Positions 25,644 through 33,227 of a stretch of DNA of 64,000 nucleotides are shown piece after piece. Below the pieces are notes generated by a model. The model did no database searches. It worked only from the letters and a program-made list of their open reading frames with translations, and was not told the origin of the DNA. The DNA lies in the NCBI RefSeq assembly GCF_006716085.1, contig NZ_VFON01000001.1, forward strand, positions 1,178,001 through 1,242,000, in the 5' to 3' direction. The position numbers were made by a program, and so were the translations under genes. The DNA comes from Leucobacter komagatae (lineage in GTDB: Bacteria > Actinomycetota > Actinomycetes > Actinomycetales > Microbacteriaceae). Each line of letters starts with the position of its first letter. The stretch's first letter is position 1.

Positions 25644-26737
25644 GATGCGGCTCCCGTCTGCGCTGGCGCGGGGCCGCCGTCGAGCGGGTTCGGCACGACC
25701 TCCGGCTCGGGGCCGAGCTCGGCGTCGACGAGGGGCTTCACCTTCGTGCCAAGGAGCTCGATCGAGCGCAGCAGGTCGCGCTGCGGCAGTCCGAGGAAGT
25801 CCATCTGCAAGAACTGGCGTGAGTGCCCCATCGCGTGGTGGAGCCTGATGATGCGGTTCGCGATCTGCTCGGGCTCGCCGACGAAGAGCGCGCCGCCCTC
25901 GGCTTCAATGTCGAAGTGCTCGCGGATCGGCGGCGCAAACCCGCGGCGGCGACCAATGTCGGCCATGCCGCGGTACCAGGTCGGCCAGAAGGTGTCGCGT
26001 GCCTCGCGGTCGGTCTCGCCGATGAAGCCGGGGTTGCCGACCGAGATGAGGGGGTGTCTCGTCGTCTCCGGCCCCGCCGCCCACGCCCTCCGGTAGAGGT
26101 CTGCGAGCGCCTTGAACCGCACCGGGTCTCCCCCGATGATCCCGTACGAGACCGGCAACTGGAGCTGCCCAGCACGGACGGTTGAGTTCGGGCTGCCTCC
26201 CGTGCCGAGCCAGATCGGCAGCGAGCCGCGGTCCGGGCGCGGCACCACGAGCTGCTCGTCGAGCGCGGCGCGCACCGAACCGCTCCAGGTCACCGTCGCC
26301 TGCTCATTCACCTTGAGCAGAAGCTCGAGCTTCTCAGCGTAGAGCCTGTCGTAGTCCTCAAGCCGGTAGCCGAACAGGGGGTACGACTCGACGGACGAGC
26401 CGCGCCCCGCGGTGATCTCGGCTCGGCCGTTCGAGAGCGCGTCGAGCGTCGCGAACTGCTGGAAGATACGCACGGGGTCATCGGTGCTCAGCACCGTCAC
26501 CGCGCTCGCGAGCCGGATCCGCTTGGTCTGGCTCGCCGCCGCCCCGAGGATCACGGAGGCTGCCGAGGCCGGCATCTCCTCAGTGTGGTGCTCCCCGATG
26601 CCAAAGAACTCGAGCCCAACCTGGTCGGCGAGCACGATCGCTTCGAGCAGGTCGCGCTGCGCCTGCGCCGTGCTCACGAGCCCTCCTGTGGCGGGATCCG
26701 TCGCCTGATTTCCGAAACTGTAGACACCGAGCTGCAT
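25640..26737 (-). CDS. LLM-class flavin-dependent oxidoreductase (luciferase-like)
   Basis: A 365-residue TIM-barrel monooxygenase. I chose ATG 26737 because it begins MQLGVYSFGNQATDPATGG and follows GAAGGGGAG. The luciferase-like fold shows DQVGLEFFGIGEHHTEEMPASA, SAVTVLSTDDPVRIFQQFATLD, then GRAEITAGRGSSVESYPLFGY and PIWLGTGGSPNSTVRAG, typical of the CE1758-type FMN/F420 subgroup. It uses reduced flavin or F420 for oxygenation or hydride transfer to an unknown substrate. It is first in the two-gene operon with the reductase-like protein and is divergent from a HxlR regulator, which probably controls it. Confidence 0.88.
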   Translation of the reverse strand: MQLGVYSFGNQATDPATGGLVSTAQAQRDLLEAIVLADQVGLEFFGIGEHHTEEMPASAASVILGAAASQTKRIRLASAVTVLSTDDPVRIFQQFATLDALSNGRAEITAGRGSSVESYPLFGYRLEDYDRLYAEKLELLLKVNEQATVTWSGSVRAALDEQLVVPRPDRGSLPIWLGTGGSPNSTVRAGQLQLPVSYGIIGGDPVRFKALADLYRRAWAAGPETTRHPLISVGNPGFIGETDREARDTFWPTWYRGMADIGRRRGFAPPIREHFDIEAEGGALFVGEPEQIANRIIRLHHAMGHSRQFLQMDFLGLPQRDLLRSIELLGTKVKPLVDAELGPEPEVVPNPLDGGPAPAQTGAAS

Positions 26738-26831
26738 GCCGCTCCCCTTCAATGTGTGGTGATGTACCTCTACTCTGAAGCGTCGGGGCAGCTCGGACAA
26801 CTCGCAGGTTAGTCACTTACTATTGGTAAGC
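26738..26831. promoter_or_regulatory. Divergent promoter region with a CTTAC dyad
   Basis: The 94-bp gap between the LLM gene and the second HxlR gene contains CTTAC-TATTG-GTAAG at 26816-26830, a 15-bp dyad immediately before the GTG start at 26832. Its position suggests autoregulation by HxlR (2) and control of the divergent operon. No other structure was seen. Confidence 0.55.
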
Positions 26832-27218
26832 GTGAAGACAGTCTCAGCACCACACAGCGCCCCGCAGCTCCACACGATCGATGACGACGAGTGCCGCCTC
26901 TTCCGCGAGGCCGCCGAGCTCGCCGGCAGAAAATGGACTGCCGCGATCCTGCTTTCGCTCGCCCGCGGCGCCGAGCGCTTCTCGGAGATCCACGCGAGCA
27001 TCGACAGCATTTCTGATCGGCTGCTCGCCGCGCGCCTGCGCGAGCTCGAAGCTCAGGGGCTCGTGACGCGCGCCGTCGTGCCGAGCACGCCCGTGCAGAT
27101 CCGCTACGGCCTCACGCCGTCGGGTAGCGAGCTCATCACGATCTTGCAGCCCCTCGTGCACTGGGCGAGGCGATCCGGCGCGCGCGGCGACGCTGGCGAG
27201 CAGCCCCTCGCCAGCTAG
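26832..27218 (+). CDS. HxlR-family transcriptional regulator (2)
   Basis: A 128-residue winged-helix protein from GTG 26832; a TTG at 26823 is possible but would overlap the dyad. The domain runs CRLFREAAELAGRKWTAAILLSLA, ERFSEIHASIDSISDRLLAARLRELEAQGLV, then VPSTPVQIRYGLTPSGSEL. A single Cys (DDDECRLFRE) lies at the position where redox-sensing HxlR proteins carry their reactive cysteine. It is divergent from the LLM/reductase pair and probably represses it. Confidence 0.87.
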   Translation: MKTVSAPHSAPQLHTIDDDECRLFREAAELAGRKWTAAILLSLARGAERFSEIHASIDSISDRLLAARLRELEAQGLVTRAVVPSTPVQIRYGLTPSGSELITILQPLVHWARRSGARGDAGEQPLAS

Positions 27219-27251
27219 GGGCCGTTGGGGCAGGGCTCGGCGGCTCGGCGG

Positions 27252-28055
27252 CTAGGCCCGCTGCGAGAACGCAGTCTCGTACAGCAGCACGCTCGCGGCG
27301 GTCGCGAGGTTGAGCGACTCGGCCGCACCGTAGATGGGCAGCCGGATGGAGCGGCCAATCACGTCGCGCTCAGCCTCACCGAGCCCACGCGCCTCGTTCC
27401 CGAAGACCCATGCGATGCCGCCGCGCAGCTGCGCCCGGACGTCGGTGATCTCATCGCCACGGACATCCGCTGCGATCGTCTCGAGCCCCGCTTCGCGCGC
27501 AGCAGCGACGACGTCCTCGAGCGAGCTCTCGGTCACGACCGGGAGATGGAACAGCGACCCTGTCGTCGAGCGCACCACCTTCGGGTGCCACGGATCGATC
27601 GACTCACCTGAGAACACGACGGCGTCGGCACCCGCAGCATCCGCTGCTCGGAGCACGGCGCCAGCGTTACCGGGATCCCGAACCTCGTGCATCACGGCGA
27701 CGAGCTTCGCGCCCGCGAGCGCGTCCGCGAGCGTTGCGTCGGGAATACGCGCGACCGCGATCACGCCCTGCGGCTGCACGGTCTCTGCCATTGCCTGGAT
27801 GACCTGCGGCGTCGCGCGCTCAATCTCCACCCCGGCGTCAGACGCGAGGCGATCGAGCTCGAGCTGCCACGCCTCGGTGCCGGTCGTCGCGTAGACCACT
27901 TCGGCGAGCGCGGGCCTGTAGGTCAGCAGCTCCCTGACGGCCTGCGGGCCTTCGACGAGGAAGCGGCCGGTCTCACCGCGCTCTTTCTTCCGAGCGAGCG
28001 CTGCGACCCGCTTCACGCGTGGGGCCTTGGGGTTCTCGATGAGTTCAGTCACCAC
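27252..28055 (-). CDS. TrmH/SpoU-family RNA 2'-O-methyltransferase
   Basis: A 267-residue SPOUT enzyme. An N-terminal substrate-binding domain (KRVAALARKKERGETGRFLVEG) is followed by the knotted catalytic domain with motif 1 (EVRDPGNAGAVLRAADAAGAD), motif 2 (VFGNEARGLG) and motif 3 (LPIYGAAESLNLATAASVLL). Such enzymes methylate ribose in tRNA or 23S rRNA using SAM; the exact site is not evident. It follows rplT on the same strand after a terminator, in the usual actinobacterial infC-rpmI-rplT-trmH order. The normal next genes, pheST, are displaced about 10 kb. Confidence 0.92.
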   Translation of the reverse strand: MVTELIENPKAPRVKRVAALARKKERGETGRFLVEGPQAVRELLTYRPALAEVVYATTGTEAWQLELDRLASDAGVEIERATPQVIQAMAETVQPQGVIAVARIPDATLADALAGAKLVAVMHEVRDPGNAGAVLRAADAAGADAVVFSGESIDPWHPKVVRSTTGSLFHLPVVTESSLEDVVAAAREAGLETIAADVRGDEITDVRAQLRGGIAWVFGNEARGLGEAERDVIGRSIRLPIYGAAESLNLATAASVLLYETAFSQRA

Positions 28056-28075
28056 ACAAGACTACCCGGACACGC

Positions 28076-28106
28076 AAAAACCCCGCCCCGCGAGTGCGGG
28101 ACGGGG
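28076..28106 (-). terminator. Intrinsic terminator after rplT
   Basis: Read on the minus strand, a stem CCCCGTCCCGC / GCGGGGCGGGG (28106-28081, one mismatch, four-base loop) is followed by five U residues (28080-28076). It sits 16 bases beyond the rplT stop and separates the ribosomal operon from trmH, which may be reached by read-through. Confidence 0.85.
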
Positions 28107-28122
28107 TGTTCGCTTGGGCTAC

Positions 28123-28509
28123 TTAGGCAGCAACCTTGGGAGCCGAAGTGTCTTCGGGGAGAGCCTTCTTGGCAACCTCGACGAGCGTCGCGAATGCTGC
28201 GGGCTCGTTGGTCGCGAGCTCCGAGAGCATGCGGCGGTCAACCTCGACACCAGCAAGCGCGAGGCCCTGGATGAAGCGGTTGTAGGTGAGGCCGTTCGCG
28301 CGTGCGCCAGCGTTGATGCGCTGGATCCACAGGCGACGGAAGTCACCCTTCTTCTTGCGACGGTCGTTGTACGCGTAAACGAGCGAGTGGGTAACCTGCT
28401 CCTTGGCCTTACGGTACAGGCGCGAACGCTGTCCGCGGTAGCCCTCGGCGCGCTCGAGAATTACGCGACGCTTCTTGTGGGCATTGACGGCCCGCTTGAC
28501 TCTTGCCAT
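28123..28509 (-). CDS. rplT: 50S ribosomal protein L20
   Basis: A 128-residue ribosomal protein starting [38 protein letters not shown], shown here by its recognisable opening ([15 protein letters not shown]). The long basic N-terminal helix and globular C-terminal domain ([20 protein letters not shown]) are intact. The C-terminal extension ([10 protein letters not shown]) is short and common in actinobacteria. L20 is needed for early 50S assembly and, in some bacteria, represses its own operon by binding the leader. It is third after infC and rpmI. Confidence 0.98.
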   Translation of the reverse strand: MARVKRAVNAHKKRRVILERAEGYRGQRSRLYRKAKEQVTHSLVYAYNDRRKKKGDFRRLWIQRINAGARANGLTYNRFIQGLALAGVEVDRRMLSELATNEPAAFATLVEVAKKALPEDTSAPKVAA

Positions 28510-28547
28510 TTCAGTTCTTCCTTAACGAGATAAGTTGTGGGCCGGCT

Positions 28548-28742
28548 TTAGTGACCGAGGAGCTTCATCGCCTGCTTGGCGTCACCCTTGGACAGCACCT
28601 GCTCAGCGTTCAGGCGGCGCTTGCGACGCGAGGACTTAACCTCAAGGTTGTGGCGCATGCCGGCCTGCTGCTTCATCAGCTTGCCGGAGCCGGTTACCTT
28701 GAAGCGCTTCTTAGCCCCCGAGTGGGTCTTCTGCTTTGGCAT
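28548..28742 (-). CDS. rpmI: 50S ribosomal protein L35
   Basis: A 64-residue protein starting [20 protein letters not shown] at ATG 28742, preceded by AAGGAG. The basic pattern ([20 protein letters not shown]) is typical of L35. A longer reading frame upstream of this ATG has no family similarity. It lies between infC (86 bp upstream) and rplT (38 bp downstream) in the conserved operon. Confidence 0.98.
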   Translation of the reverse strand: MPKQKTHSGAKKRFKVTGSGKLMKQQAGMRHNLEVKSSRRKRRLNAEQVLSKGDAKQAMKLLGH

Positions 28743-28827
28743 CGGTTTTCTCCTTGTTGTGGTGCACCGCCGAAGCGGCTGCGTCATGGGCGCTCAGCGG
28801 ATCCTCTCCGCTTCGCAGCCACGGGTC

Positions 28828-29451
28828 TTATTCGGCGGCGGGTTCCGCTGCCTTGGCGGCGGAATCTGCGGCGGGCTTCTCAGCGCGACGCGACGCCTTC
28901 TCCTCAGCGCGGCGAGCGTTCTGCTCAGCCTTCGCCTCGGACTTGTTCTTGAGCGGAGCGATGACCATCACCATGTTGCGGCCATCAATCCGGGGGTTCG
29001 ACTCGACAGTGCCGTACTCGGCAATGTGCTCCGCGAACTGCTGCAGGAGGCGCACACCCTGCTCGGGGCGCGACTGCTCGCGGCCACGGAACAGGATCAT
29101 TGCCTTGACCTTGTCGCCCTGCTCGAGGAAGCCGACAGCACGCTTGACCTTGGTCTCGTAGTCGTGCTTGTCAATCTTCAGGCGGAAGCGAACCTCCTTG
29201 AGGACGGTGTTCGCCTGGTTGCGGCGCGCTTCCTTGGCCTTCTGAGCTGCCTCGTACTTGAACTTGCCAAAGTCCATGATCTTGGCAACGGGAGGCTTCG
29301 AGTTCGGCGCAACCTCAACGAGATCGAGATCCGCCTCTGCAGCAAGGCGCAGCGCAGTATCGATCGGCACGACTCCGACCTGCTCGCCACTGGGTCCTAC
29401 CAGTCGCACCTCGGAAACGCGGATTCGGTCATTCGTACGGGGATCGCTGAT
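28828..29451 (-). CDS. infC: Translation initiation factor IF-3
   Basis: IF-3 prevents premature subunit joining and checks the start codon. I place the start at ATC 29449-29451, giving [20 protein letters not shown] (fMet at the first position). AGAGGAG (29458-29464) stands six bases upstream. The upstream TTG at 29472 has no proper site and adds residues absent from the family. A rare AUU/AUC-type start is conserved in infC and allows IF-3 to repress its own translation. The N-domain, linker ([12 protein letters not shown]) and C-domain ([18 protein letters not shown]) are all present. The last 40 residues are a charged Ala/Lys/Glu extension common in actinobacteria. Product length is 207 residues. 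Confidence 0.93.
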   Translation of the reverse strand: MSDPRTNDRIRVSEVRLVGPSGEQVGVVPIDTALRLAAEADLDLVEVAPNSKPPVAKIMDFGKFKYEAAQKAKEARRNQANTVLKEVRFRLKIDKHDYETKVKRAVGFLEQGDKVKAMILFRGREQSRPEQGVRLLQQFAEHIAEYGTVESNPRIDGRNMVMVIAPLKNKSEAKAEQNARRAEEKASRRAEKPAADSAAKAAEPAAE

Positions 29452-29640
29452 CGCCTGCTCCTCTGATCTCAATGTGTTAAGTCTGCTCGACGGTGTCGAG
29501 GCTCACGGAAACGAGATCGGGAACGCACGCGTGCCCACACCCTTTAGCTGCCGCATGAAATGCGGCGGAGTGCCAACTACCCGGTAACCTTGTAGAGGTT
29601 TCGGGTGGGAGAATCTCCTCTTCCGTAGCACCGGCAAGTT
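29452..29640 (-). promoter_or_regulatory. Structured leader of the infC operon
   Basis: On the minus strand the 190 bases before infC contain several stable hairpins: GCCGCAT-TTC-ATGCGGC (within 29551-29567), CTCGAC-ACC-GTCGAG (within 29486-29501) and an ACCTCTACAAGGT-type stem near 29590. The stretch has no open frame of interest. infC operons often have leaders for L20 or IF-3 control, and the hairpin density suggests this here. No named Rfam class could be assigned by eye. Confidence 0.5.
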
Positions 29641-29698
29641 TGCCGATAACCTCAAGAAGCTTAGCACACTGAGCGAAGATATAGACAGGGGCGCTTAT

Positions 29699-30094
29699 AT
29701 GAGCGAGCAGAACGCCGACGAGGCAGCACAGACGACCAACCATGACGCGGTGTATCCGGAGGGCGATGAGGCAGCCCAGGCCGTTCGCGATATCGCAGAT
29801 GTCGCCGCGGTTGAGGTGATTACGACGGCCGCAGTGCACCTGCTCAGCGCCGCCGCGGTCAAGGTCGGCCTCGCCGACGACCCCGAGAACCAGATCGACC
29901 TCGACGAGGCGCGCAAGCTCATCAACGCCCTCGCGGGCCTCATCACCGCCGGCGCACCCGAGGTGAGCGACATGCACGCCCGCAGCCTGCGCGACGGTCT
30001 CCGCTCCGTGCAGCTCGCGTTCCGTGAGGCGTCGCCGATCCCTGACGCAATCGGCAAGGGCCCGGGCGAGAAGTACACCGGCCCGGTGAACTAG
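29699..30094 (+). CDS. DUF1844-domain protein
   Basis: A 131-residue acidic protein from ATG 29699. After a variable N-terminus of 35 residues comes the DUF1844 region: DVAAVEVITTAAVHLLSAAAVKVGLAD, DPENQIDLDEARKLINALAGLI and DMHARSLRDGLRSVQLAFREAS, ending KGPGEKYTGPVN. The family is widespread next to infC in actinobacteria but has no defined function. It is divergent from infC and shares its upstream region. A terminator follows directly. Confidence 0.92.
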   Translation: MSEQNADEAAQTTNHDAVYPEGDEAAQAVRDIADVAAVEVITTAAVHLLSAAAVKVGLADDPENQIDLDEARKLINALAGLITAGAPEVSDMHARSLRDGLRSVQLAFREASPIPDAIGKGPGEKYTGPVN

Positions 30095-30114
30095 CTCTGG
30101 CGAACGGTCGCCGC

Positions 30115-30151
30115 GGGCGCGCTCAGGCTTCGGCCTGGGCGCGCCCTTTTT
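30115..30151 (+). terminator. Intrinsic terminator after the DUF1844 gene
   Basis: A 14-bp stem, GGGCGCGCTCAGGC (30115-30128) with GCCTGGGCGCGCCC (30133-30146), one T-G wobble and a TTCG tetraloop, is followed by five T residues. This is a textbook Rho-independent terminator. Confidence 0.92.
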
Positions 30152-30365
30152 GCTGCGCCGCTGCCTTGCCCGACCTCAACCCGCCCCACCCTCACGCCCT
30201 CCGTATGTGTTCAGCGTTTGATCTGCCCCACACCACAGATATCGGCATAGGAACTGCAGATCTCAGGTCGTGAGGTTGAGCGCTTGAGGCGCCGGGGGCT
30301 CAAAGCCCGGCTTGCCAAGACCTCCCCCGCCGGCAAGCCCCTCAACCTGCGAGAGAATAGGAATC
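30152..30365. other. Intergenic region upstream of azlC
   Basis: About 210 bp with no convincing gene. It holds an 8-bp dyad, GGCTTGCC (30307-30314) with GGCAAGCC (about 30332-30339), in front of azlC, which could be an operator or RNA hairpin. Otherwise nothing was recognised. Confidence 0.4.
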
Positions 30366-31118
30366 ATGTCATCAGCCGCGCAGACCCCAGAGCAGGGCCC
30401 ATTGCGCACCCAAATCGCCCACGGCGTCCGCGACTCCCTCGGCGTCGGGATCGGGATCTTCCCGCTGGGCGTCGCACTCGGCATCCTCGTCGTCCAGGCG
30501 GGCCTGCCGCTCTGGGTCGCCCCCGCACTCTCGATCGTGATCTTCGCCGGCTCGGTTGAGCTCTTGCTCGTGAGCATGCTGGCTGCCGGGGCACCGCTCC
30601 TCACGATCGCGGTCACGGTCTTCGCAGTGAACTTCAGGCACGTCTTCTATGCGCTGTCGTTCCCGCTGTCGAGAGTTCGCTCGGGGCTCCCCCGCGCGTA
30701 CTCCGTGTACGCGCTCATCGATGAGGCCTACGCCACGTATGTGTTGATGCCAGCGAAGCAGCTCACGAGCGCCCGAATACTCACCGGTCAGGTCATGATG
30801 CAGCTGTACTGGGTGGTCGGCGGGCTCATCGGGCTCGCGATCGCGCGTGCCCTCCCCGCCCCGATCGAGGGTTTCGAGTTCGCGCTCGCGGCGACCTTCA
30901 CCGTGATGACCGTTGACGCTGTGAGGTCGCGCAGGCAGGTACCCTCCGCGCTGCTCGCGGCCCTCGCGGTTGCCGTCGCAATCACCGCGTTCCCCGGGAA
31001 CACCATGCTCGCGGCGCTCGTACTCTTCGCGGCCCTCCTCGCGGTCAGGTACGCGCTCGATGCACGTCGGGGCCGCAATGAGACCGGCGACGGCCAGGCA
31101 GAGGGAGCAACAGAATGA
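30366..31118 (+). CDS. azlC: AzlC-family branched-chain amino acid exporter, large subunit
   Basis: A 250-residue membrane protein from ATG 30366. It has the AzlC/YgaZ pattern: GVRDSLGVGIGIFPLGVALGIL, LSIVIFAGSVELLLVSMLAAG, then VNFRHVFYALSFP, with the NxRH motif of the family, and DEAYATYV in the mid loop. With AzlD it exports valine, leucine, isoleucine or related amino acids. The four-base overlap (ATGA, 31115-31118) with azlD indicates coupled translation. Confidence 0.9.
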   Translation: MSSAAQTPEQGPLRTQIAHGVRDSLGVGIGIFPLGVALGILVVQAGLPLWVAPALSIVIFAGSVELLLVSMLAAGAPLLTIAVTVFAVNFRHVFYALSFPLSRVRSGLPRAYSVYALIDEAYATYVLMPAKQLTSARILTGQVMMQLYWVVGGLIGLAIARALPAPIEGFEFALAATFTVMTVDAVRSRRQVPSALLAALAVAVAITAFPGNTMLAALVLFAALLAVRYALDARRGRNETGDGQAEGATE

Positions 31119-31435
31119 CCTGGTACCTCATCGCCGCAATCGCGATCGGCGGCGTCATCACGTTCGGGCTCCGCGCGCTCCCCTTCGCGATGCTCAAGCC
31201 GCTCCGCAAATCGAAGTTCGTTCGCTCGCTCGGCGAGTGGATGCCTGCCGGGATCCTGCTGATCCTCGCCGTCGTCGTGCTGCGCGACGAGATCGTTGCG
31301 CGCGCAGATCAGTGGTGGATGGTGCTCACCGCGACGGCAGTAACCATCGCGGTGCACCTGTTCTGCGGGCGACGCGTGCTGCTGAGCATCGCTGCGGGAA
31401 CGGCGACCTACATCGCGCTCGTGAACCTGCTGTAG
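31115..31435 (+). CDS. azlD: AzlD-family exporter, small subunit
   Basis: A 106-residue membrane protein with three to four helices. The conserved opening IAIGGVITFGLRALPFAML and the segment WMPAGILLILAVVVLRD match AzlD/YgaH. It completes the two-part exporter with AzlC. Its stop is 12 bp from the stop of the convergent metS gene, so amino acid export and import genes meet tail to tail here. Confidence 0.9.
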   Translation: MTWYLIAAIAIGGVITFGLRALPFAMLKPLRKSKFVRSLGEWMPAGILLILAVVVLRDEIVARADQWWMVLTATAVTIAVHLFCGRRVLLSIAAGTATYIALVNLL

Positions 31436-31447
31436 CCGATAGCCGCG

Positions 31448-31600
31448 CTACTCCTCGATGCGCTCGCCCGCGACGTCCTCGCCACCCGCGGGGTATGCGG
31501 TCACCTCCGGGCGCTTCGCAAGAAACACGGTGCTCCCGATGAGCCCGCCCCAGATAATTGTCAGCGCGAGCACGAGGAACGTGATTGCAATGGGAGTCAT
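31448..31600 (-). CDS. metS: MetS-type small subunit of the methionine/alanine importer
   Basis: A 50-residue protein from ATG 31600: one membrane helix (ITFLVLALTIIWGGLIGSTVF) followed by a short acidic tail (AGGEDVAGERIEE). The opening MTPIAITFLVLALTIIWGGL matches the small MetS subunit that Corynebacterium glutamicum MetP needs for activity. Its start overlaps the metP stop by four bases (ATGA), which supports the call and suggests equal production. Confidence 0.88.
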   Translation of the reverse strand: MTPIAITFLVLALTIIWGGLIGSTVFLAKRPEVTAYPAGGEDVAGERIEE

Positions 31601-33174
31601 CGGCCTGCTCCATTCGTCTGCGCCGGAGTCTTTGAGACCGGCGGCCACGGCGTGAATTGGTTCGGGTCGTAGCGCCACGGGCTCATTGTCAGCACGACGG
31701 AGCCGGCGATCATCACGAGGATCGACCCCCAACCGACGATCGCGAGGTACCCGGTGTCGTAGCCCGAGTAGGGTTCTTGGACAAGCCCGATGATCGTCGT
31801 CACGAGCATGTAGCCGAGCACGACCGGGCCGAGCACCGACACGAAGAACAGCCACGCGCGGCCGACCTTGAACGTGGAGAGCGTACTCAGGTGGCCGCTC
31901 AGCTCGGTCCCTGCGCGCCTGATCCAGAGCACGGTGATCGTCATCACGACCGCCGAGGCCACGATGCCGATGTTGTTCGCCCAGTTATCGATGGTGTCGA
32001 GGGCGGTGAGCCCCGACGTGGTGCCGAAGAGCGCGAGCGAAACGACGGCGAGAACGCCACCGATCCCGTAGACGGCGCCCCGGCGGCTCAGCCCGAACTT
32101 GTCCATGACCGCGGCGAGAATGACCTCCATGATGGAGATCATCGACGTGAGCCCGGCGAGCGTGAGCGCGCCGAAGAACAGCGCGCCGAAGATCTCGCCG
32201 CCCGGCATCTGCGCGGCAATCGCGGGGAACGTCATGAACGCGAGCCCGACCCCCTTCAGCCCCTCAAGATCGGCGACCGCGACTCCCTGTTGATGCGCGA
32301 AGAACCCGAGTGTCGCGAACACTCCAATGCCGGCAAGAATCTCGAACGACGAGTTACCGAATGCGACGACGAGACCCGGCGTCGTCATGTTTGAGCGCCT
32401 GCGACGGTACGAGGCGTAGGTCATCATGATGCCGAACGCAACGGAGAGCGAGAAGAAGATCTGGCTGTACGCCGCCACCCACACCGAGGGGTCAAGCAGC
32501 GCCGCGAAGTCGGGGGTGAACAGAGCGTTCAGGCCGTCGGCAGCGCCGGGGAGGAACAGCGCGCGCACGACGAGGATCAGGAACCCGACGACGAGCAGCG
32601 GGATCGCGATCATGTTTAGACGCTGCACGCCGCGCACGACGCCAGCGCCTAGCACGACGAGCGCCACGATCCACATCAGCACGAGCGGGATGAGCACGCT
32701 CGGCACGAACTGCATCGTGAACGGCGCTTCAGCGGTCTGCAGGTAGCTGCCGGTGAAGAACCCAGCCGCGTCGTCGCCCCAGCGCAGATCAAATGAGAAC
32801 ACGAAGTAGCTCGACGCCCACGCGAGCACCGCGGTGTAATAGATCGCGATGAACACGCAGATCATCACCTGGAACCAACCGATGCCCTCGCCGAGCTTGC
32901 CTGCGAGGCGGCGCAGCGCGAGCGGGGCCGAGCCGCGGAAGCGGTGCCCAATCGCGTAGTCGAGGAACAGGATCGGGATCCCGGCGGTTAGCAGCGCGAC
33001 GATGTACGGGATGAGAAAGGCGCCGCCGCCATTCTCATACGCGACCCCGGGGAATCGCCAGATGTTGCCAAGGCCAACGGCGGAGCCGATCGCCGAGATG
33101 ATAAACCCAAGCTGCCCCGTCCATTCTGCTCTGGCCGGGGCAGCTGTCTCTGCGGGCTGCGTCGTGCTACTCAT
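31597..33174 (-). CDS. metP: Sodium-dependent NSS transporter (MetP-like methionine/alanine importer)
   Basis: A 525-residue LeuT-fold symporter. Helix 1 holds the Na+ and substrate-site signature GFIISAIGSAVGLGNIWRFP, with a broken helix as in LeuT. Other conserved parts are NGGGAFLIPYIVALLTAGIP, IFFSLSVAFGIMMTYASY (helix 6-like unwound region) and GLTSMISIMEVILAA. The hydrophobic profile fits 11-12 helices, as in prokaryotic NSS proteins. With metS it forms a MetPS-like system that takes up methionine and alanine. Substrate assignment rests on the small partner. Confidence 0.9.
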   Translation of the reverse strand: MSSTTQPAETAAPARAEWTGQLGFIISAIGSAVGLGNIWRFPGVAYENGGGAFLIPYIVALLTAGIPILFLDYAIGHRFRGSAPLALRRLAGKLGEGIGWFQVMICVFIAIYYTAVLAWASSYFVFSFDLRWGDDAAGFFTGSYLQTAEAPFTMQFVPSVLIPLVLMWIVALVVLGAGVVRGVQRLNMIAIPLLVVGFLILVVRALFLPGAADGLNALFTPDFAALLDPSVWVAAYSQIFFSLSVAFGIMMTYASYRRRRSNMTTPGLVVAFGNSSFEILAGIGVFATLGFFAHQQGVAVADLEGLKGVGLAFMTFPAIAAQMPGGEIFGALFFGALTLAGLTSMISIMEVILAAVMDKFGLSRRGAVYGIGGVLAVVSLALFGTTSGLTALDTIDNWANNIGIVASAVVMTITVLWIRRAGTELSGHLSTLSTFKVGRAWLFFVSVLGPVVLGYMLVTTIIGLVQEPYSGYDTGYLAIVGWGSILVMIAGSVVLTMSPWRYDPNQFTPWPPVSKTPAQTNGAGR

Positions 33175-33227
33175 GTTCCCTGCTGTCTTCGTCGTGAAAG
33201 TCTGCAGCGAGCGTAGCAGAGACGGCG

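Noticed and set aside
28743..28787. Longer start for rpmI
   Set aside because: The extra N-terminal residues have no match to L35, and the ATG at 28742 has a good ribosome binding site.
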